NCBI RefSeq assembly: GCF_039839275.1
Contig: NZ_JBDOQP010000002.1
Span: 496,001-560,000 of the forward strand
Reading direction: 5' to 3'
Length of the DNA: 64,000 bases
Source of the DNA: Aerobium sp039839275
GTDB lineage: Bacteria > Pseudomonadota > Alphaproteobacteria > Rhizobiales > Rhizobiaceae
The notes under the pieces: model-generated
Databases searched by the model: none
Seen by the model: the letters and a program-made list of their open reading frames with translations, nothing else
Told to the model about the DNA's origin: nothing
Part shown: one piece after another, positions 8,770 through 17,697 of the stretch
How positions within the stretch are numbered: position 1 is the stretch's first letter
Layout: each line of letters opens with the position of its first letter
Position numbers and translations under genes: made by a program

Positions 8770-11700
8770 CAGTGCGCGGCGGGTGCCGCCTTGGCCACCG
8801 GAGGGTCTTCCTCCACGTGCTTGAGTTCCTTGCGGGCAATGAAGGAATAGAACATCGGCACCACGAACAGCGTGAACATCGTTCCCACGATGAGGCCGGT
8901 GAAGATCACAAGACCCATCGAGAAACGCGCCGCAGCACCCGCGCCGGCCGCGATGATCAGCGGCACGACGCCCAGCGACATCGCCGCGGTGGTCATCAGG
9001 ATCGGCCGCAGGCGAACCTTGGCCGACGCGACGATGGCCTGGAACCGGTCGAGCCCATGCTCCTCGCGCTGCTGGTTGGCGAACTCCACCATCAGGATGC
9101 CGTGCTTGGTGATCAGGCCGATCAGCGTGATCAGGCCGACCTGCGTATAGATGTTCAACGTTGCGAGACCGAGGTTCAACGGCAGCAGCGCGCCGAAGAT
9201 CGACAGCGGCACCGTCATCAGGATGATCAGCGGATCGCGGAAGCTCTCGAACTGCGCGGCCAGCACCAGGTAGATCACCACGATCGCAAGCGCAAAGGCG
9301 ATGACGATTGTGTTGCCCTCCTCGACCTCGAGGCGCGACTGGCCCGAATAATCGATGAAGAACCCGTCCGGCAGCAGCGGGCGGGCGATCTGCTCGAGTT
9401 GCGCAAGCCCGTCGCCCGTCGAGACACCAATCATCGGCAGCGCGGAGATCGTTGCCGAGTTCAACTGGTTGAACTGTTCGATCGCTGCTGCGGCCACGCC
9501 GGTCGAGATCGTCACGACGGCGGATAGCGGCACCATGTCACCGGTCGCGCTGCGCACGAAGAAGTCGCCAAGGCGCTCGGGATTGTCGCGATATTCCTGC
9601 GGCACCTGGAGGATGATGTCGTAGCTGTTGGAATCGCGCTCGAACTGCGCCACTGGCGCACCGCCGACGAGCAGGCTCAGCGTCGTGCCGACATCGCGAA
9701 CCGGCAGGTTCAACGCGGCTGCGCGGTCACGGTCGACCGTAATCGTCACCTGCTGGGCATCGAATGAAAGCGAGTTCTGAACCACGATATACCGGCCCGT
9801 CGCCTGCGCTTCCTGGCGAATCTGTTCGGCGACCTCGTAGACCTGGCTTGGATCGCCGGTCGACTGGATGACCATCGATATCGGCAGGCCGCCGCCGGCA
9901 CCCGGCAGCGACGGTGGCGCGAACACCAGCGCCTCGACGCCGGCGATCTTGGAAAGGCGCTGCTGGATGTCCTGCTGCAGCTCGCTTTGCGAGCGGTCGC
10001 GCTCCGACCAGTCCTTGAACGCCCACAGCGCGATGCCCGAATTGGTGGCGCCGCCAAAACCGACGATCGAGAAATTGGCGTCGAGTTCGGGAATGTCCTT
10101 GGTCAGCTCGCGCATCTGGTCGGTGTAGGTGCGGGTGTAGTCCGTCGTCGCGTAGGGCGGCGCGGTGACGAGCGAGAACAATGCCCCCTCGTCTTCTTCC
10201 GGAGCCAGTTCCGACGAGGTGTTGAGGAACATGAAGCCAGTCATTCCGATCAGCACCAGCACCACGAGCAGCGTTACAGGCCTGTACTTCAGCGACCCGG
10301 AAACGAGGCGCTCATAGCCGCCGGACAAGCGGTCAAAGCTGCGGTCGATCCACATCTGGAACCGGCTGTGGCCACCGCGCTTGAGCACGCGTGCCGCCAT
10401 CATCGGGGTGATGGTCAACGCCACGATGCCGGAAATCACGACCGCGCCGGCAAGGGTGAGCGCGAATTCCCGGAACAGCGAGCCGGTCAGGCCGCCGGTA
10501 AAGGCAAGCGGCGCGAAAACGGCGGCGAGCGTGACCGTCATCGCGACCACCGGCCCGGTAATTTCCGACATGCCGACGAACGACGCCTGCCGGGGCGTCA
10601 TGCCATCCTCGATATGGCGGTGGATGTTCTCCACGACCACGATGGCGTCATCGACCACGAGGCCGATCGCAAGCACCATGGCGAGCAGCGACAGCAGATT
10701 GATCGAATAGCCGAGCAGGAACAGGAAGAAGCAGACGCCGATCAGCGACAGCGGGATGGTGACGATCGGCATCAGCACCGAACGGAACGAGCCAAGGAAC
10801 AGCAGGATGACGACGACCACGATGGCGACGGCCTCGGCGATGGTCTTGAACACCTCCTCGATCGACGCGCTGATCGATTCCGTGGCGTCGAACATCTTGG
10901 TGATCGTCATGCCGTCGGGAAGGCTGTCCTGGATCGCGGGCAACTCCTCGGTCACGGCGGCAGCCGTCGTCAGCGGGTTGGCGGACGGTGTCGGGAAGAT
11001 GCCAATGAATGTGCCCGGCTGGCCATTGAAATTGACCACCATGTCGGTGCTCTCTGCAGCCAGTTCGACCGACGCAACATCGCGCAGACGCACGACCTCG
11101 TCGCCGGACGCGCGAAGCGGCAGCGCGCCGAACGCTTCCGGCGTCTGCAGGGTGGAATCCATCGTTATCGAATAGGCGACGTAGTCGTTCTTCGTCTTGC
11201 CGGGCGCGGCAAGGAAATTCGATGCATTGATACCGGCCAGCACTTCGGTCGCGGTGAGGCCACGCGCCGCCAGCCGGATCGGATCGATCCAGACGCGCAT
11301 CGAATAGTTGGCCGCTCCCATGATCTGCACTTCCGCCACGCCCTCGATGGTGGACATGCGGGGGCGGATGACGCGCTCAATGTATTCGGTGAGCTGCTCA
11401 GGCGACATGTTCGGGTTCTGCATCGCAAGATACATCGTGGCGAACTGCATGCCCGTGCCCTTGACGATGATCGGGTCCTCGGAATCCGAGGGAAGCTGCC
11501 CGCGCACCTGCTGGACCTTCGACATCACTTCGGTCAGCGCAACGTCGGGGTTGGAGCCGAGCTGCATCTGCACCGTCACGACGCTCGCCGATGGGCGGCT
11601 CTGCGAGGTGACGTAGTTGATGTTTTCGGTCGTCGACACGGCAGCCGATATCGGCGCGGTGATGAACCCCTGGATCAGCTCCGCATTGGCGCCGGGATAC

Positions 11701-11849
11701 GTCGTCGTGATCGTGATCACGGTTTCCTCGACCTCCGGGTACTGGCGCACCTGGAGATTGAACAGGCCCTGGAACCCGAGGAGCAGGATCAGCAGCGCCA
11801 GAACGGTCGAAAGGACCGGCCTGCGAATGAATATGTCGGAAAAACTCAT
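8769..11849 (-). CDS. RND multidrug efflux permease (HAE1 / AcrB-type)
   Basis: The 1026-aa length is typical of hydrophobe/amphiphile RND pumps. The N-terminus FSDIFIRRPVLSTVLALLI leads into the first membrane helix; paired docking/porter domains follow helices 1 and 7. Helix 4 carries the proton-relay pair Asp400-Asp401 (GLVVDDAIVVVENIHRH), and a Lys in helix 10 (LITKHGILMVEF) completes the relay. It exports drugs or detergents from the periplasm or inner-membrane outer leaflet with the adaptor encoded immediately upstream. ATG and adaptor stop overlap by four bases. No outer-membrane factor gene adjoins, so a TolC-like channel must be encoded elsewhere. The exact substrate is unknown. Confidence 0.95.
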   Translation of the reverse strand: MSFSDIFIRRPVLSTVLALLILLLGFQGLFNLQVRQYPEVEETVITITTTYPGANAELIQGFITAPISAAVSTTENINYVTSQSRPSASVVTVQMQLGSNPDVALTEVMSKVQQVRGQLPSDSEDPIIVKGTGMQFATMYLAMQNPNMSPEQLTEYIERVIRPRMSTIEGVAEVQIMGAANYSMRVWIDPIRLAARGLTATEVLAGINASNFLAAPGKTKNDYVAYSITMDSTLQTPEAFGALPLRASGDEVVRLRDVASVELAAESTDMVVNFNGQPGTFIGIFPTPSANPLTTAAAVTEELPAIQDSLPDGMTITKMFDATESISASIEEVFKTIAEAVAIVVVVILLFLGSFRSVLMPIVTIPLSLIGVCFFLFLLGYSINLLSLLAMVLAIGLVVDDAIVVVENIHRHIEDGMTPRQASFVGMSEITGPVVAMTVTLAAVFAPLAFTGGLTGSLFREFALTLAGAVVISGIVALTITPMMAARVLKRGGHSRFQMWIDRSFDRLSGGYERLVSGSLKYRPVTLLVVLVLIGMTGFMFLNTSSELAPEEDEGALFSLVTAPPYATTDYTRTYTDQMRELTKDIPELDANFSIVGFGGATNSGIALWAFKDWSERDRSQSELQQDIQQRLSKIAGVEALVFAPPSLPGAGGGLPISMVIQSTGDPSQVYEVAEQIRQEAQATGRYIVVQNSLSFDAQQVTITVDRDRAAALNLPVRDVGTTLSLLVGGAPVAQFERDSNSYDIILQVPQEYRDNPERLGDFFVRSATGDMVPLSAVVTISTGVAAAAIEQFNQLNSATISALPMIGVSTGDGLAQLEQIARPLLPDGFFIDYSGQSRLEVEEGNTIVIAFALAIVVIYLVLAAQFESFRDPLIILMTVPLSIFGALLPLNLGLATLNIYTQVGLITLIGLITKHGILMVEFANQQREEHGLDRFQAIVASAKVRLRPILMTTAAMSLGVVPLIIAAGAGAAARFSMGLVIFTGLIVGTMFTLFVVPMFYSFIARKELKHVEEDPPVAKAAPAAH

Positions 11850-12970
11850 TGGTCGGCAGCCTGCGTGGACGCTGTTGGATCAACGGTATTGTCGATGACG
11901 ACCGGTGTGCCGTTGTTGAGCCGGTTCTGCCCGGCATTCACGACACGGTCGCCCGCCGAGACGCCTGAGACGATCTCCACCCTGTCGCCGGACCTGCGGC
12001 CGACCTGCACGAAGACCTGACGCACTTCGAGCTGCTCCTCGGCGTCCGTATCCTCGCTCTCGCGCGGCTGCACGACATAGACATAGTCGCCGTAAAGGCT
12101 GGTGACGACCGTGGTCTGGGGCAACGCGATGACGCCTTCTTCCTCCGGCATCTCCACCTGGATCTGCACGAACTGGCCCGGCGTCAGCTCGCCTTCCGGA
12201 TTGGCGATCTGGGCGCGAACCGAGGCAAGCCGGCTGGCGGGATCGATCTTCGGATCGATGCCGACGACCTCGCCCGAGAACGCGAATTCTTCGCCGCCCA
12301 GACCGAGGCTGATCGGCTGGCCGATGCTGATCGACGCGAGCTGCTGTTCGGGAACAGTGAAGTCGGCACGCATCGTGTCGAGGGCCTGCAGCGTCGCGAC
12401 CACCGTGCCGGGCTGGATATACTGGCCGGGATCGACGCGCGGAATGCCGAGCGTTCCGGCAAAGGGTGCCCTGAGCTGCTTCTGCGCCACGACGGCTTCA
12501 TTGCGCTTCACCTGCGCGGAAGAGACGGAGACCGCCGCCTGGGCGGTTTCAAGGGAGACGTTCGAACCGACCCCGCGCTGCTGAAGCTCCTGGGTCCGTT
12601 CCAGCGTCTGGCGATCCAGTTCCGCCTGGGTACGGCTCACCTCGAGATCGGCCTGCTGGATGACGTCGTCGAGCTGCAGCAGAAGTTCGCCCTGTTCGAC
12701 CTCCTGGTTCGAAGTGAAGTTGACCTCGCGCACGATGCCGGTCGTCTCGACCGTCAGGTCGACGCCCTCGGATGCGTTCACGGTACCGATGGCCTCGATC
12801 GATGGCGTCCAGCTCGATTCCTCGGCTTCCGTTACCGACACGGTGACATTGGCCACGGGCATGTTGGCGAAGAAGTCATCGATCGCCTGGTCCCGGAACA
12901 TGTTGAAGCCGACGATGCCGCCCACGAGAATCGCAAGCAGGACGATGGCGATGATGAAACGCTTGATCAT
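11846..12970 (-). CDS. RND efflux periplasmic adaptor subunit (membrane fusion protein)
   Basis: I place the start at the ATG at 12970 (MIKRFIIAIVLLAILVGG), giving 374 aa; an in-frame TTG ten codons upstream is less plausible. A single N-terminal membrane anchor is followed by the beta-barrel/lipoyl/alpha-hairpin order of MFPs: VEQGELLLQLDD (lipoyl half), coiled hairpin QADLEVSRTQAELDRQ, second lipoyl half RAPFAGTLGIPRVDPGQYI, then the beta-barrel region with ELTPGQFVQIQV. It links the downstream permease to an outer-membrane channel. Transcription starts from the operator-bearing promoter near 13064-13092, divergent to the tetR gene. Confidence 0.93.
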   Translation of the reverse strand: MIKRFIIAIVLLAILVGGIVGFNMFRDQAIDDFFANMPVANVTVSVTEAEESSWTPSIEAIGTVNASEGVDLTVETTGIVREVNFTSNQEVEQGELLLQLDDVIQQADLEVSRTQAELDRQTLERTQELQQRGVGSNVSLETAQAAVSVSSAQVKRNEAVVAQKQLRAPFAGTLGIPRVDPGQYIQPGTVVATLQALDTMRADFTVPEQQLASISIGQPISLGLGGEEFAFSGEVVGIDPKIDPASRLASVRAQIANPEGELTPGQFVQIQVEMPEEEGVIALPQTTVVTSLYGDYVYVVQPRESEDTDAEEQLEVRQVFVQVGRRSGDRVEIVSGVSAGDRVVNAGQNRLNNGTPVVIDNTVDPTASTQAADQ

Positions 12971-13063
12971 TCTTCGACATTCCCGGACGTGAAAACGCAA
13001 TTGATACCCGCTGCAGGGAGAATCTCAAAATCTCCATGCATCCGGATTGCTGTTGTGGAACCC

Positions 13064-13092
13064 CTACTGTACCGTCTGGACGGTAATGTCAA
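13064..13092 (-). promoter_or_regulatory. Promoter of the RND operon with embedded TetR operator
   Basis: On the minus strand a perfect TTGACA -35 (plus-strand 13087-13092) is followed 15-16 bases later by a TACAGT/ACAGTA -10 candidate. The spacer contains the inverted repeat TACCGTC-TG-GACGGTA at 13070-13085. The palindrome lies between the divergent tetR and RND genes, the expected place for autoregulation by the adjacent repressor. Confidence 0.65.
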
Positions 13093-13109
13093 TAAACCGG
13101 GCGAGATCC

Positions 13110-13652
13110 ATGTCGGATAAAGTTAAAGGCGGCGCGCGCGAAAAGGTCATCCAGGCCGCGGAGGAGCTTGCCTGGGAGGCGGGGCCCAACAACATGTCGC
13201 TCGACGCCGTCGCCGCCCGTGCCGGCGTCTCCAAGGGCGGGTTGCTGTACCATTTTCCAAGCAAGGCCAGATTGCTGCAGGCGCTGGTCGAGACGTTCGT
13301 CGAGCGCTTCGATGCCGATCTCGCGGAGCGCGAAAGGGAAGAAGCGCATACGGCGAACAGCACCGCCCGGGCCTATCTTGACCTTTTCCTGCGCGAGCAT
13401 GACTGCAACCTGAGGCCGCCGGCCGGCGTGCTCGCCGCGCTTGCCGAAAACCCCGATCTCCTCGATCCCGTGCGCCGGCATCAGCGCATCCTGCTCGATC
13501 GCATGAAACAGACTGCCAGCGACCCGACCGTCGCGGTGATTGTCTTCCTGTGCCTGCAGGGCCTGAAATCGATGGAACTCCTGGCGACCGACACGGTCGA
13601 CGAGGCGGAGTTCGAGGCGGTCACCAAAAAACTTGCAGAGATGCTGCTCTGA
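13110..13652 (+). CDS. TetR/AcrR-family repressor, probable regulator of the RND pump
   Basis: The ATG at 13110 gives 180 aa (MSDKVKGGAREKVIQAAEEL). The N-terminal DNA-binding domain is clear: MSLDAVAARAGVSKGGLLYHF around residues 30-50, including the canonical GVSKGGLLYHFPSK helix-turn-helix. The C-terminal ligand domain is divergent, containing CNLRPPAGVLAALAENPDLLDP, as in a common proteobacterial TetR subgroup. It is transcribed away from the efflux operon, with the palindromic operator 25 bp upstream of its start. It probably represses the pump and itself until ligand binds. An in-frame upstream start would extend across the operator and is unlikely. Confidence 0.9.
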   Translation: MSDKVKGGAREKVIQAAEELAWEAGPNNMSLDAVAARAGVSKGGLLYHFPSKARLLQALVETFVERFDADLAEREREEAHTANSTARAYLDLFLREHDCNLRPPAGVLAALAENPDLLDPVRRHQRILLDRMKQTASDPTVAVIVFLCLQGLKSMELLATDTVDEAEFEAVTKKLAEMLL

Positions 13653-14014
13653 TTCACGTGCTTCCTTTACAAATTGGAGTTGCACTTGACGTTTCTCAAG
13701 ACGTTCCACAACTGAAACGAAATGTCTTGAATCGGCGCGTTTTAGACTGATTGTTTCAAGATTGAAGGATTATGTGGGTGGCGGACGCGAGTTGACGTTG
13801 GGAAAGCTGCCGGAAAACCTCCCCCAAAGCGCCGCTCCGCGACAAATAATTCCATAAAATCAAGCGATTGCTCGCTTTACACCTGCATTTATGCGAACCG
13901 CAAAAGGCCGCTTTTCAAACGCGATGCCCTCCCCTATGGTACGCCTCAATCGTGGGTCGCCTTGTTGCGTCACGGGGAACATCAAACAACAAACGATAAA
14001 GTTTGGGAGCAATC
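13653..14014. other. Intergenic region, 362 bp, with one inverted repeat
   Basis: No convincing coding sequence. It is less GC-rich than its surroundings. A 7-bp inverted repeat TCAAGAC (13696-13702) / GTCTTGA (13724-13730) with a 21-bp spacer is the only structure I find. The region must hold the promoter of the oligopeptide-type importer; I cannot place its -35/-10 confidently. Confidence 0.4.
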
Positions 14015-15589
14015 ATGCGTACACTTCTTCTTACGGCGAGCATCCTTGCAATCGGCGCGGCGGTATCGCCGGCGTCGGCCGAAACCGTCCGCTGGGCGCG
14101 CGGCTCGGATGCGCTGACCCTTGATCCGCATTCGCAGAACCAGGGCGTCACCCACAATTTCAACCACCACATCTACGAAACGCTGATGGATCGCGACAGC
14201 GAGGGCAACCTCACGCCGCGCCTGGCGACCGAATGGTCGATCAAGGAAGGCGACGATACGGTGTGGGTCTTCAAGCTGCGCGAGGGCGTCAAGTTCCACG
14301 GCGGCGAGGACTTCACGGCCGAGGACGTGGTGTTCTCGCTTGACCGCGCGCGTTCGGAAAAGTCGAACATGCGCCAGTTGCACGCCGACGTGGAAAGCGT
14401 CTCGGCCGTCGACGACCACACTGTCGAAGTCCAGATGAAGGGCCCGTCGCCGCTCTATCCGAACAACGTCACCAACACGTTCATGATGGACAAGGGCTGG
14501 TCGGAAGAAAACGACGTGGTCGAGGTCCAGGATTTCGGCGCCGGCGAAGACAACTACGCCGTGCGCAACGCCAACGGCACCGGCCCCTACGTTCTGGCGA
14601 GCCGCGAGCCCGACGTCCGCTCGGTCCTCACCGCGTTCGAGGATCACTGGGCGGAGAACGCGCCGGCGGTCACCGAGATCATCTACCTGCCGATCAAGGA
14701 AGCGGCGACCCGCGTCGCAGCCCTCCTGTCGGGCGAAGTCGACATCGTCCAGGACGTGCCGGTGCAGGACATCGACCGCCTCTCGGCGACCGACGGCGTC
14801 AAGATCGAGACCGGCCCCGAGAACCGCGTCATCTATTTCGGCTACAAGTTCGGCGATGAGCCGTTGAAGTCGTCCGACGTCACCGACAAGAACCCCTTCA
14901 ACGATGCCAAGGTCCGTGAAGCGATGGAGCTTGCGATCGACCGTGAGGCGATCCAGCGCGTCGTGATGCGCGGCCAGTCGGTTCCCACCGGCATCGCTAC
15001 CCCGCCCTTCGTCAATGGCTGGACCCCCGAACTGGACGCCTACCCGGCAACAGACGTGGAGAAGGCCAAGGCGCTTCTCGCCGAAGCCGGCTATCCGGAT
15101 GGCTTCTCCGTCACGCTCGACACACCGAACGACCGCTACGTCAACGACGAGGCGATCAGCCAGGCAGTTGTCGGCATGCTCGGCCAGATCGGCATCAAGG
15201 TCACGCTGGCGTCGCGCCCGATCGCCCAGCATTCGCCGCTGATCCTGAACTCCGACACTGACTTCTACCTGCTCGGCTGGGGCGTTCCGACCTTCGATTC
15301 GGCCTATATCTTCAACGATCTGGTCCACACCAAGGACGGCAATTACGGCGCCTACAACATCGGCCTGTACACCAACCCCGAGCTGGACGAGAAGATCCGC
15401 TCGCTTGGCACGCAGACCGACCTGGAAGCGCGTGACGCGACCATCGCCGAGATCTGGGAAGTGGTGAAGGCGGACCGCGTTCTTCTGCCGATCCACAACC
15501 AGGTCCTGGCATACGCCATGAAGGACAACATCAACCTGGCGGTTCACCCCGAGAACCAGCCAATGATGAACACCGTCACCTTCGACTGA
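14015..15589 (+). CDS. ABC transporter substrate-binding protein, peptide/nickel (SBP_bac_5) family
   Basis: The ATG at 14015 follows a GGGAG site and gives 524 aa; an upstream TTG overlaps that ribosome binding site. A Sec signal peptide (MRTLLLTASILAIGAAVSPASA) ends before ETVRWARG. It is split here as a cleavage after ASA near residue 22. Family motifs are LTLDPHSQNQG, YETLMDRDSEGNLTPRLA and the signature VFKLREGVKFHGGEDFTAEDVVFSLDRA region (about 80-107). It binds a peptide, opine-like compound or metal chelate in the periplasm and feeds the permease/ATPase genes downstream. A strong terminator lies between it and the permeases, so the binding protein can be made in excess. Confidence 0.93.
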   Translation: MRTLLLTASILAIGAAVSPASAETVRWARGSDALTLDPHSQNQGVTHNFNHHIYETLMDRDSEGNLTPRLATEWSIKEGDDTVWVFKLREGVKFHGGEDFTAEDVVFSLDRARSEKSNMRQLHADVESVSAVDDHTVEVQMKGPSPLYPNNVTNTFMMDKGWSEENDVVEVQDFGAGEDNYAVRNANGTGPYVLASREPDVRSVLTAFEDHWAENAPAVTEIIYLPIKEAATRVAALLSGEVDIVQDVPVQDIDRLSATDGVKIETGPENRVIYFGYKFGDEPLKSSDVTDKNPFNDAKVREAMELAIDREAIQRVVMRGQSVPTGIATPPFVNGWTPELDAYPATDVEKAKALLAEAGYPDGFSVTLDTPNDRYVNDEAISQAVVGMLGQIGIKVTLASRPIAQHSPLILNSDTDFYLLGWGVPTFDSAYIFNDLVHTKDGNYGAYNIGLYTNPELDEKIRSLGTQTDLEARDATIAEIWEVVKADRVLLPIHNQVLAYAMKDNINLAVHPENQPMMNTVTFD

Positions 15590-15609
15590 TCGGAGACGGC
15601 GCAGATACC

Positions 15610-15645
15610 GGCCCGCTGCGTGGCATTCACGCGGCGGGCCTTTTT
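15610..15645 (+). terminator. Terminator/attenuator between the binding protein and permease genes
   Basis: A 12-bp stem with one G-T pair (15610-15621 with 15629-15640) and a 7-nt loop is followed by five T. Partial read-through would give excess binding protein over membrane components. Confidence 0.85.
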
Positions 15646-15753
15646 CGATAGCATCTTGCAGCGGATATCCATCCGGCCCGCGCGGCGGCGCCGCGTGGCC
15701 CCCATCCGCCTACCGTGCATTCGGCGCGCCGCGTCCATCCGGGGACCAAAACC

Positions 15754-16737
15754 ATGCTAGCCTTCATCCTACGGCGGCTTGCCCAGTCCATCATCGTGAT
15801 GCTGGTCGTCGCACTCATCTCGTTCATGCTGTTCCGGTTCGTCGGCGATCCGATCGCCAATCTCGTCGGCCAGGAAGCACGCATCTCCGACATCGAGGCG
15901 CTGCGCGAGCGGCTCGGCCTGAACGACCCGTTCTACGTCCAGTTCGCGCGCTTCATCACCAATGCGGTGCAGGGCGAATTCGGCATCTCCTATCGCCTGC
16001 AGGAGCCGGTGAGCCAGCTCATCATCTCGCGGCTGCCGGCGACGATCGAGCTTGCCTTCACGTCGGCGCTCATCGCGCTCGTGGTCGGCATAACGCTCGG
16101 CGTATTCTCCGCGCTGAAGCCGCGAAGCTTCATGACAGCCATCGTCATGACATTGTCGCTGGTCGGCGTGTCGCTGCCCACCTTCCTGATCGGCATCGGG
16201 CTGATCTACGTGTTTGCGGTCGAGCTGCAGTGGCTGCCGTCATTCGGGCGCGGCGAAGTGGTCGATCTCGGCTGGTGGCGAACCGGCCTGCTGACGGAAT
16301 CCGGGCTGCGCTCGCTGATCCTGCCGGCGATCACCCTGTCGCTGTTCCAGCTCACGCTGATCATGCGCCTTGTACGCGCCGAGATGCTCGAGGTGCTGCG
16401 GCAGGACTATATCCGCTTTGCGCGTGCACGCGGCCTTTCTCAGCGTTCGATCAATTTCGGCCATGCGCTCAAAAACACGCTGGTGCCGGTCATCACCATC
16501 ACCGGCCTGCAGCTCGGCTCCGTGATCGCCTTCGCGATCGTCACGGAGACGGTGTTCCAGTGGCCCGGCGTCGGCTCGCTGTTCATCAACTCGGTCCAGG
16601 TGGTCGATGTGCCCGTGATGGCCGCATACCTGATGTTCATCGCCTTCATCTTCGTCGTCATCAACCTGGTGGTCGACATCCTCTATTACGCCGTCGATCC
16701 GCGCCTTCGGATCCAGGCCTCAGGATCGGGGAAATAG
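15754..16737 (+). CDS. ABC transporter permease, DppB-like
   Basis: The ATG at 15754 starts the typical DppB N-terminus MLAFILRRLAQSIIVMLVV and gives 327 aa with six membrane helices. Landmarks are ERLGLNDPFYVQFARF and the cytoplasmic coupling loop RLVRAEMLEVLRQDYIRFARARGLSQ (about 206-231), which contacts the ATPase. It pairs with the next gene, three bases downstream, to form the channel for the ligand delivered by the upstream binding protein. Confidence 0.93.
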   Translation: MLAFILRRLAQSIIVMLVVALISFMLFRFVGDPIANLVGQEARISDIEALRERLGLNDPFYVQFARFITNAVQGEFGISYRLQEPVSQLIISRLPATIELAFTSALIALVVGITLGVFSALKPRSFMTAIVMTLSLVGVSLPTFLIGIGLIYVFAVELQWLPSFGRGEVVDLGWWRTGLLTESGLRSLILPAITLSLFQLTLIMRLVRAEMLEVLRQDYIRFARARGLSQRSINFGHALKNTLVPVITITGLQLGSVIAFAIVTETVFQWPGVGSLFINSVQVVDVPVMAAYLMFIAFIFVVINLVVDILYYAVDPRLRIQASGSGK

Positions 16738-16740
16738 GTC

Positions 16741-17697
16741 ATGTCTGCTCAACAGCCCCCTTCGGCGCCCGACGTGGCAAAGCCGCGCTCGCTCGCCTAC
16801 CGCATCTGGGACTCGGATGTGTTCTTCTCCTTCCGCCGCTCCCCCGTGACGATCGTCGCGGCGATCGTCACCGCCGTGCTCGTGCTCGCCGCGCTGCTGG
16901 CGCCCTGGATCGCGCCGTACAATCCGTTCGACCCGTCCAGCCTCAATCTCATGGACGGCTTCACGCCGCCGATGTCCGAGGCGATGATGGGCAACTATTT
17001 CATCCTCGGCAGCGATCATCAGGGGCGCGACGTGTTGTCGACGATCCTCTACGGCAGCCGTGTCTCGATTTTCGTGGGACTGTCGGCGACGCTGTTCGCC
17101 ATGGCCCTCGGCATTTCGCTCGGGCTTGTCGCCGGCTATGTCGGCGGCACGGCGGATTCGGTCATCATGCGCATCGCGGATGTCCAGCTCTCCTTCCCCG
17201 CCATCCTCATCGCACTGCTGATCTTCGGCGTCGCGCGCGGCATCATCCCGCCGAGCCGGCAGGAGAGCATGGCGGTCTACGTGCTGATCGTGGCGATCGG
17301 ACTGTCGAACTGGGCGCAATTCGCCCGCACCGTGCGCGGCGCGACGATGGTCGAGCGGCAGAAGGATTACGTGTCGGCCGCCCGCATCATGGGCGTGCAT
17401 CCGCTCTTCATTCTGATCCGCCACGTGCTGCCCAACGTGATGGCGCCCGTGCTTGTGATCGCGACGATCGGGCTGGCACTGGCCATCATCGAGGAAGCGA
17501 CGCTGTCGTTCCTCGGCGTCGGAGTGCCTCCGACACAGCCTTCGCTCGGCACGCTGATCCGCATCGGCCAGCAGTTCCTGTTTTCGGGCGAATGGTGGAT
17601 CCTGTTCTTTCCGGCCGTAACCCTGGTGCTGCTGGCGCTGGCGGTCAACCTGCTGGGCGACTGGCTGCGCGACGCGCTCAACCCGAGGCTACGCTGA
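16741..17697 (+). CDS. ABC transporter permease, DppC-like
   Basis: This is a 318-aa permease with the DppC-type N-terminal region (SLAYRIWDSDVFFSFRRSP) before helix 1, the periplasmic GSDHQGRDVLSTILYGSRVS motif and the coupling loop RTVRGATMVERQKDYVSAAR. Its stop overlaps the ATG of the fused ATPase by one base, so the two are coupled. It forms the heterodimeric membrane domain with the preceding gene. Confidence 0.94.
   Translation: MSAQQPPSAPDVAKPRSLAYRIWDSDVFFSFRRSPVTIVAAIVTAVLVLAALLAPWIAPYNPFDPSSLNLMDGFTPPMSEAMMGNYFILGSDHQGRDVLSTILYGSRVSIFVGLSATLFAMALGISLGLVAGYVGGTADSVIMRIADVQLSFPAILIALLIFGVARGIIPPSRQESMAVYVLIVAIGLSNWAQFARTVRGATMVERQKDYVSAARIMGVHPLFILIRHVLPNVMAPVLVIATIGLALAIIEEATLSFLGVGVPPTQPSLGTLIRIGQQFLFSGEWWILFFPAVTLVLLALAVNLLGDWLRDALNPRLR

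Noticed and set aside
9987..12020. Very long plus-strand reading frame (677 codons) opposite the RND permease
   Set aside because: It is the antisense of a high-GC, well-conserved gene; its translation is Arg/His/Asp-rich without any domain, the usual artefact of GC-rich codon use.
13982..15547. 521-codon minus-strand frame opposite the peptide-type binding protein
   Set aside because: It is antisense to a clear SBP_bac_5 gene and has a shadow-type composition.
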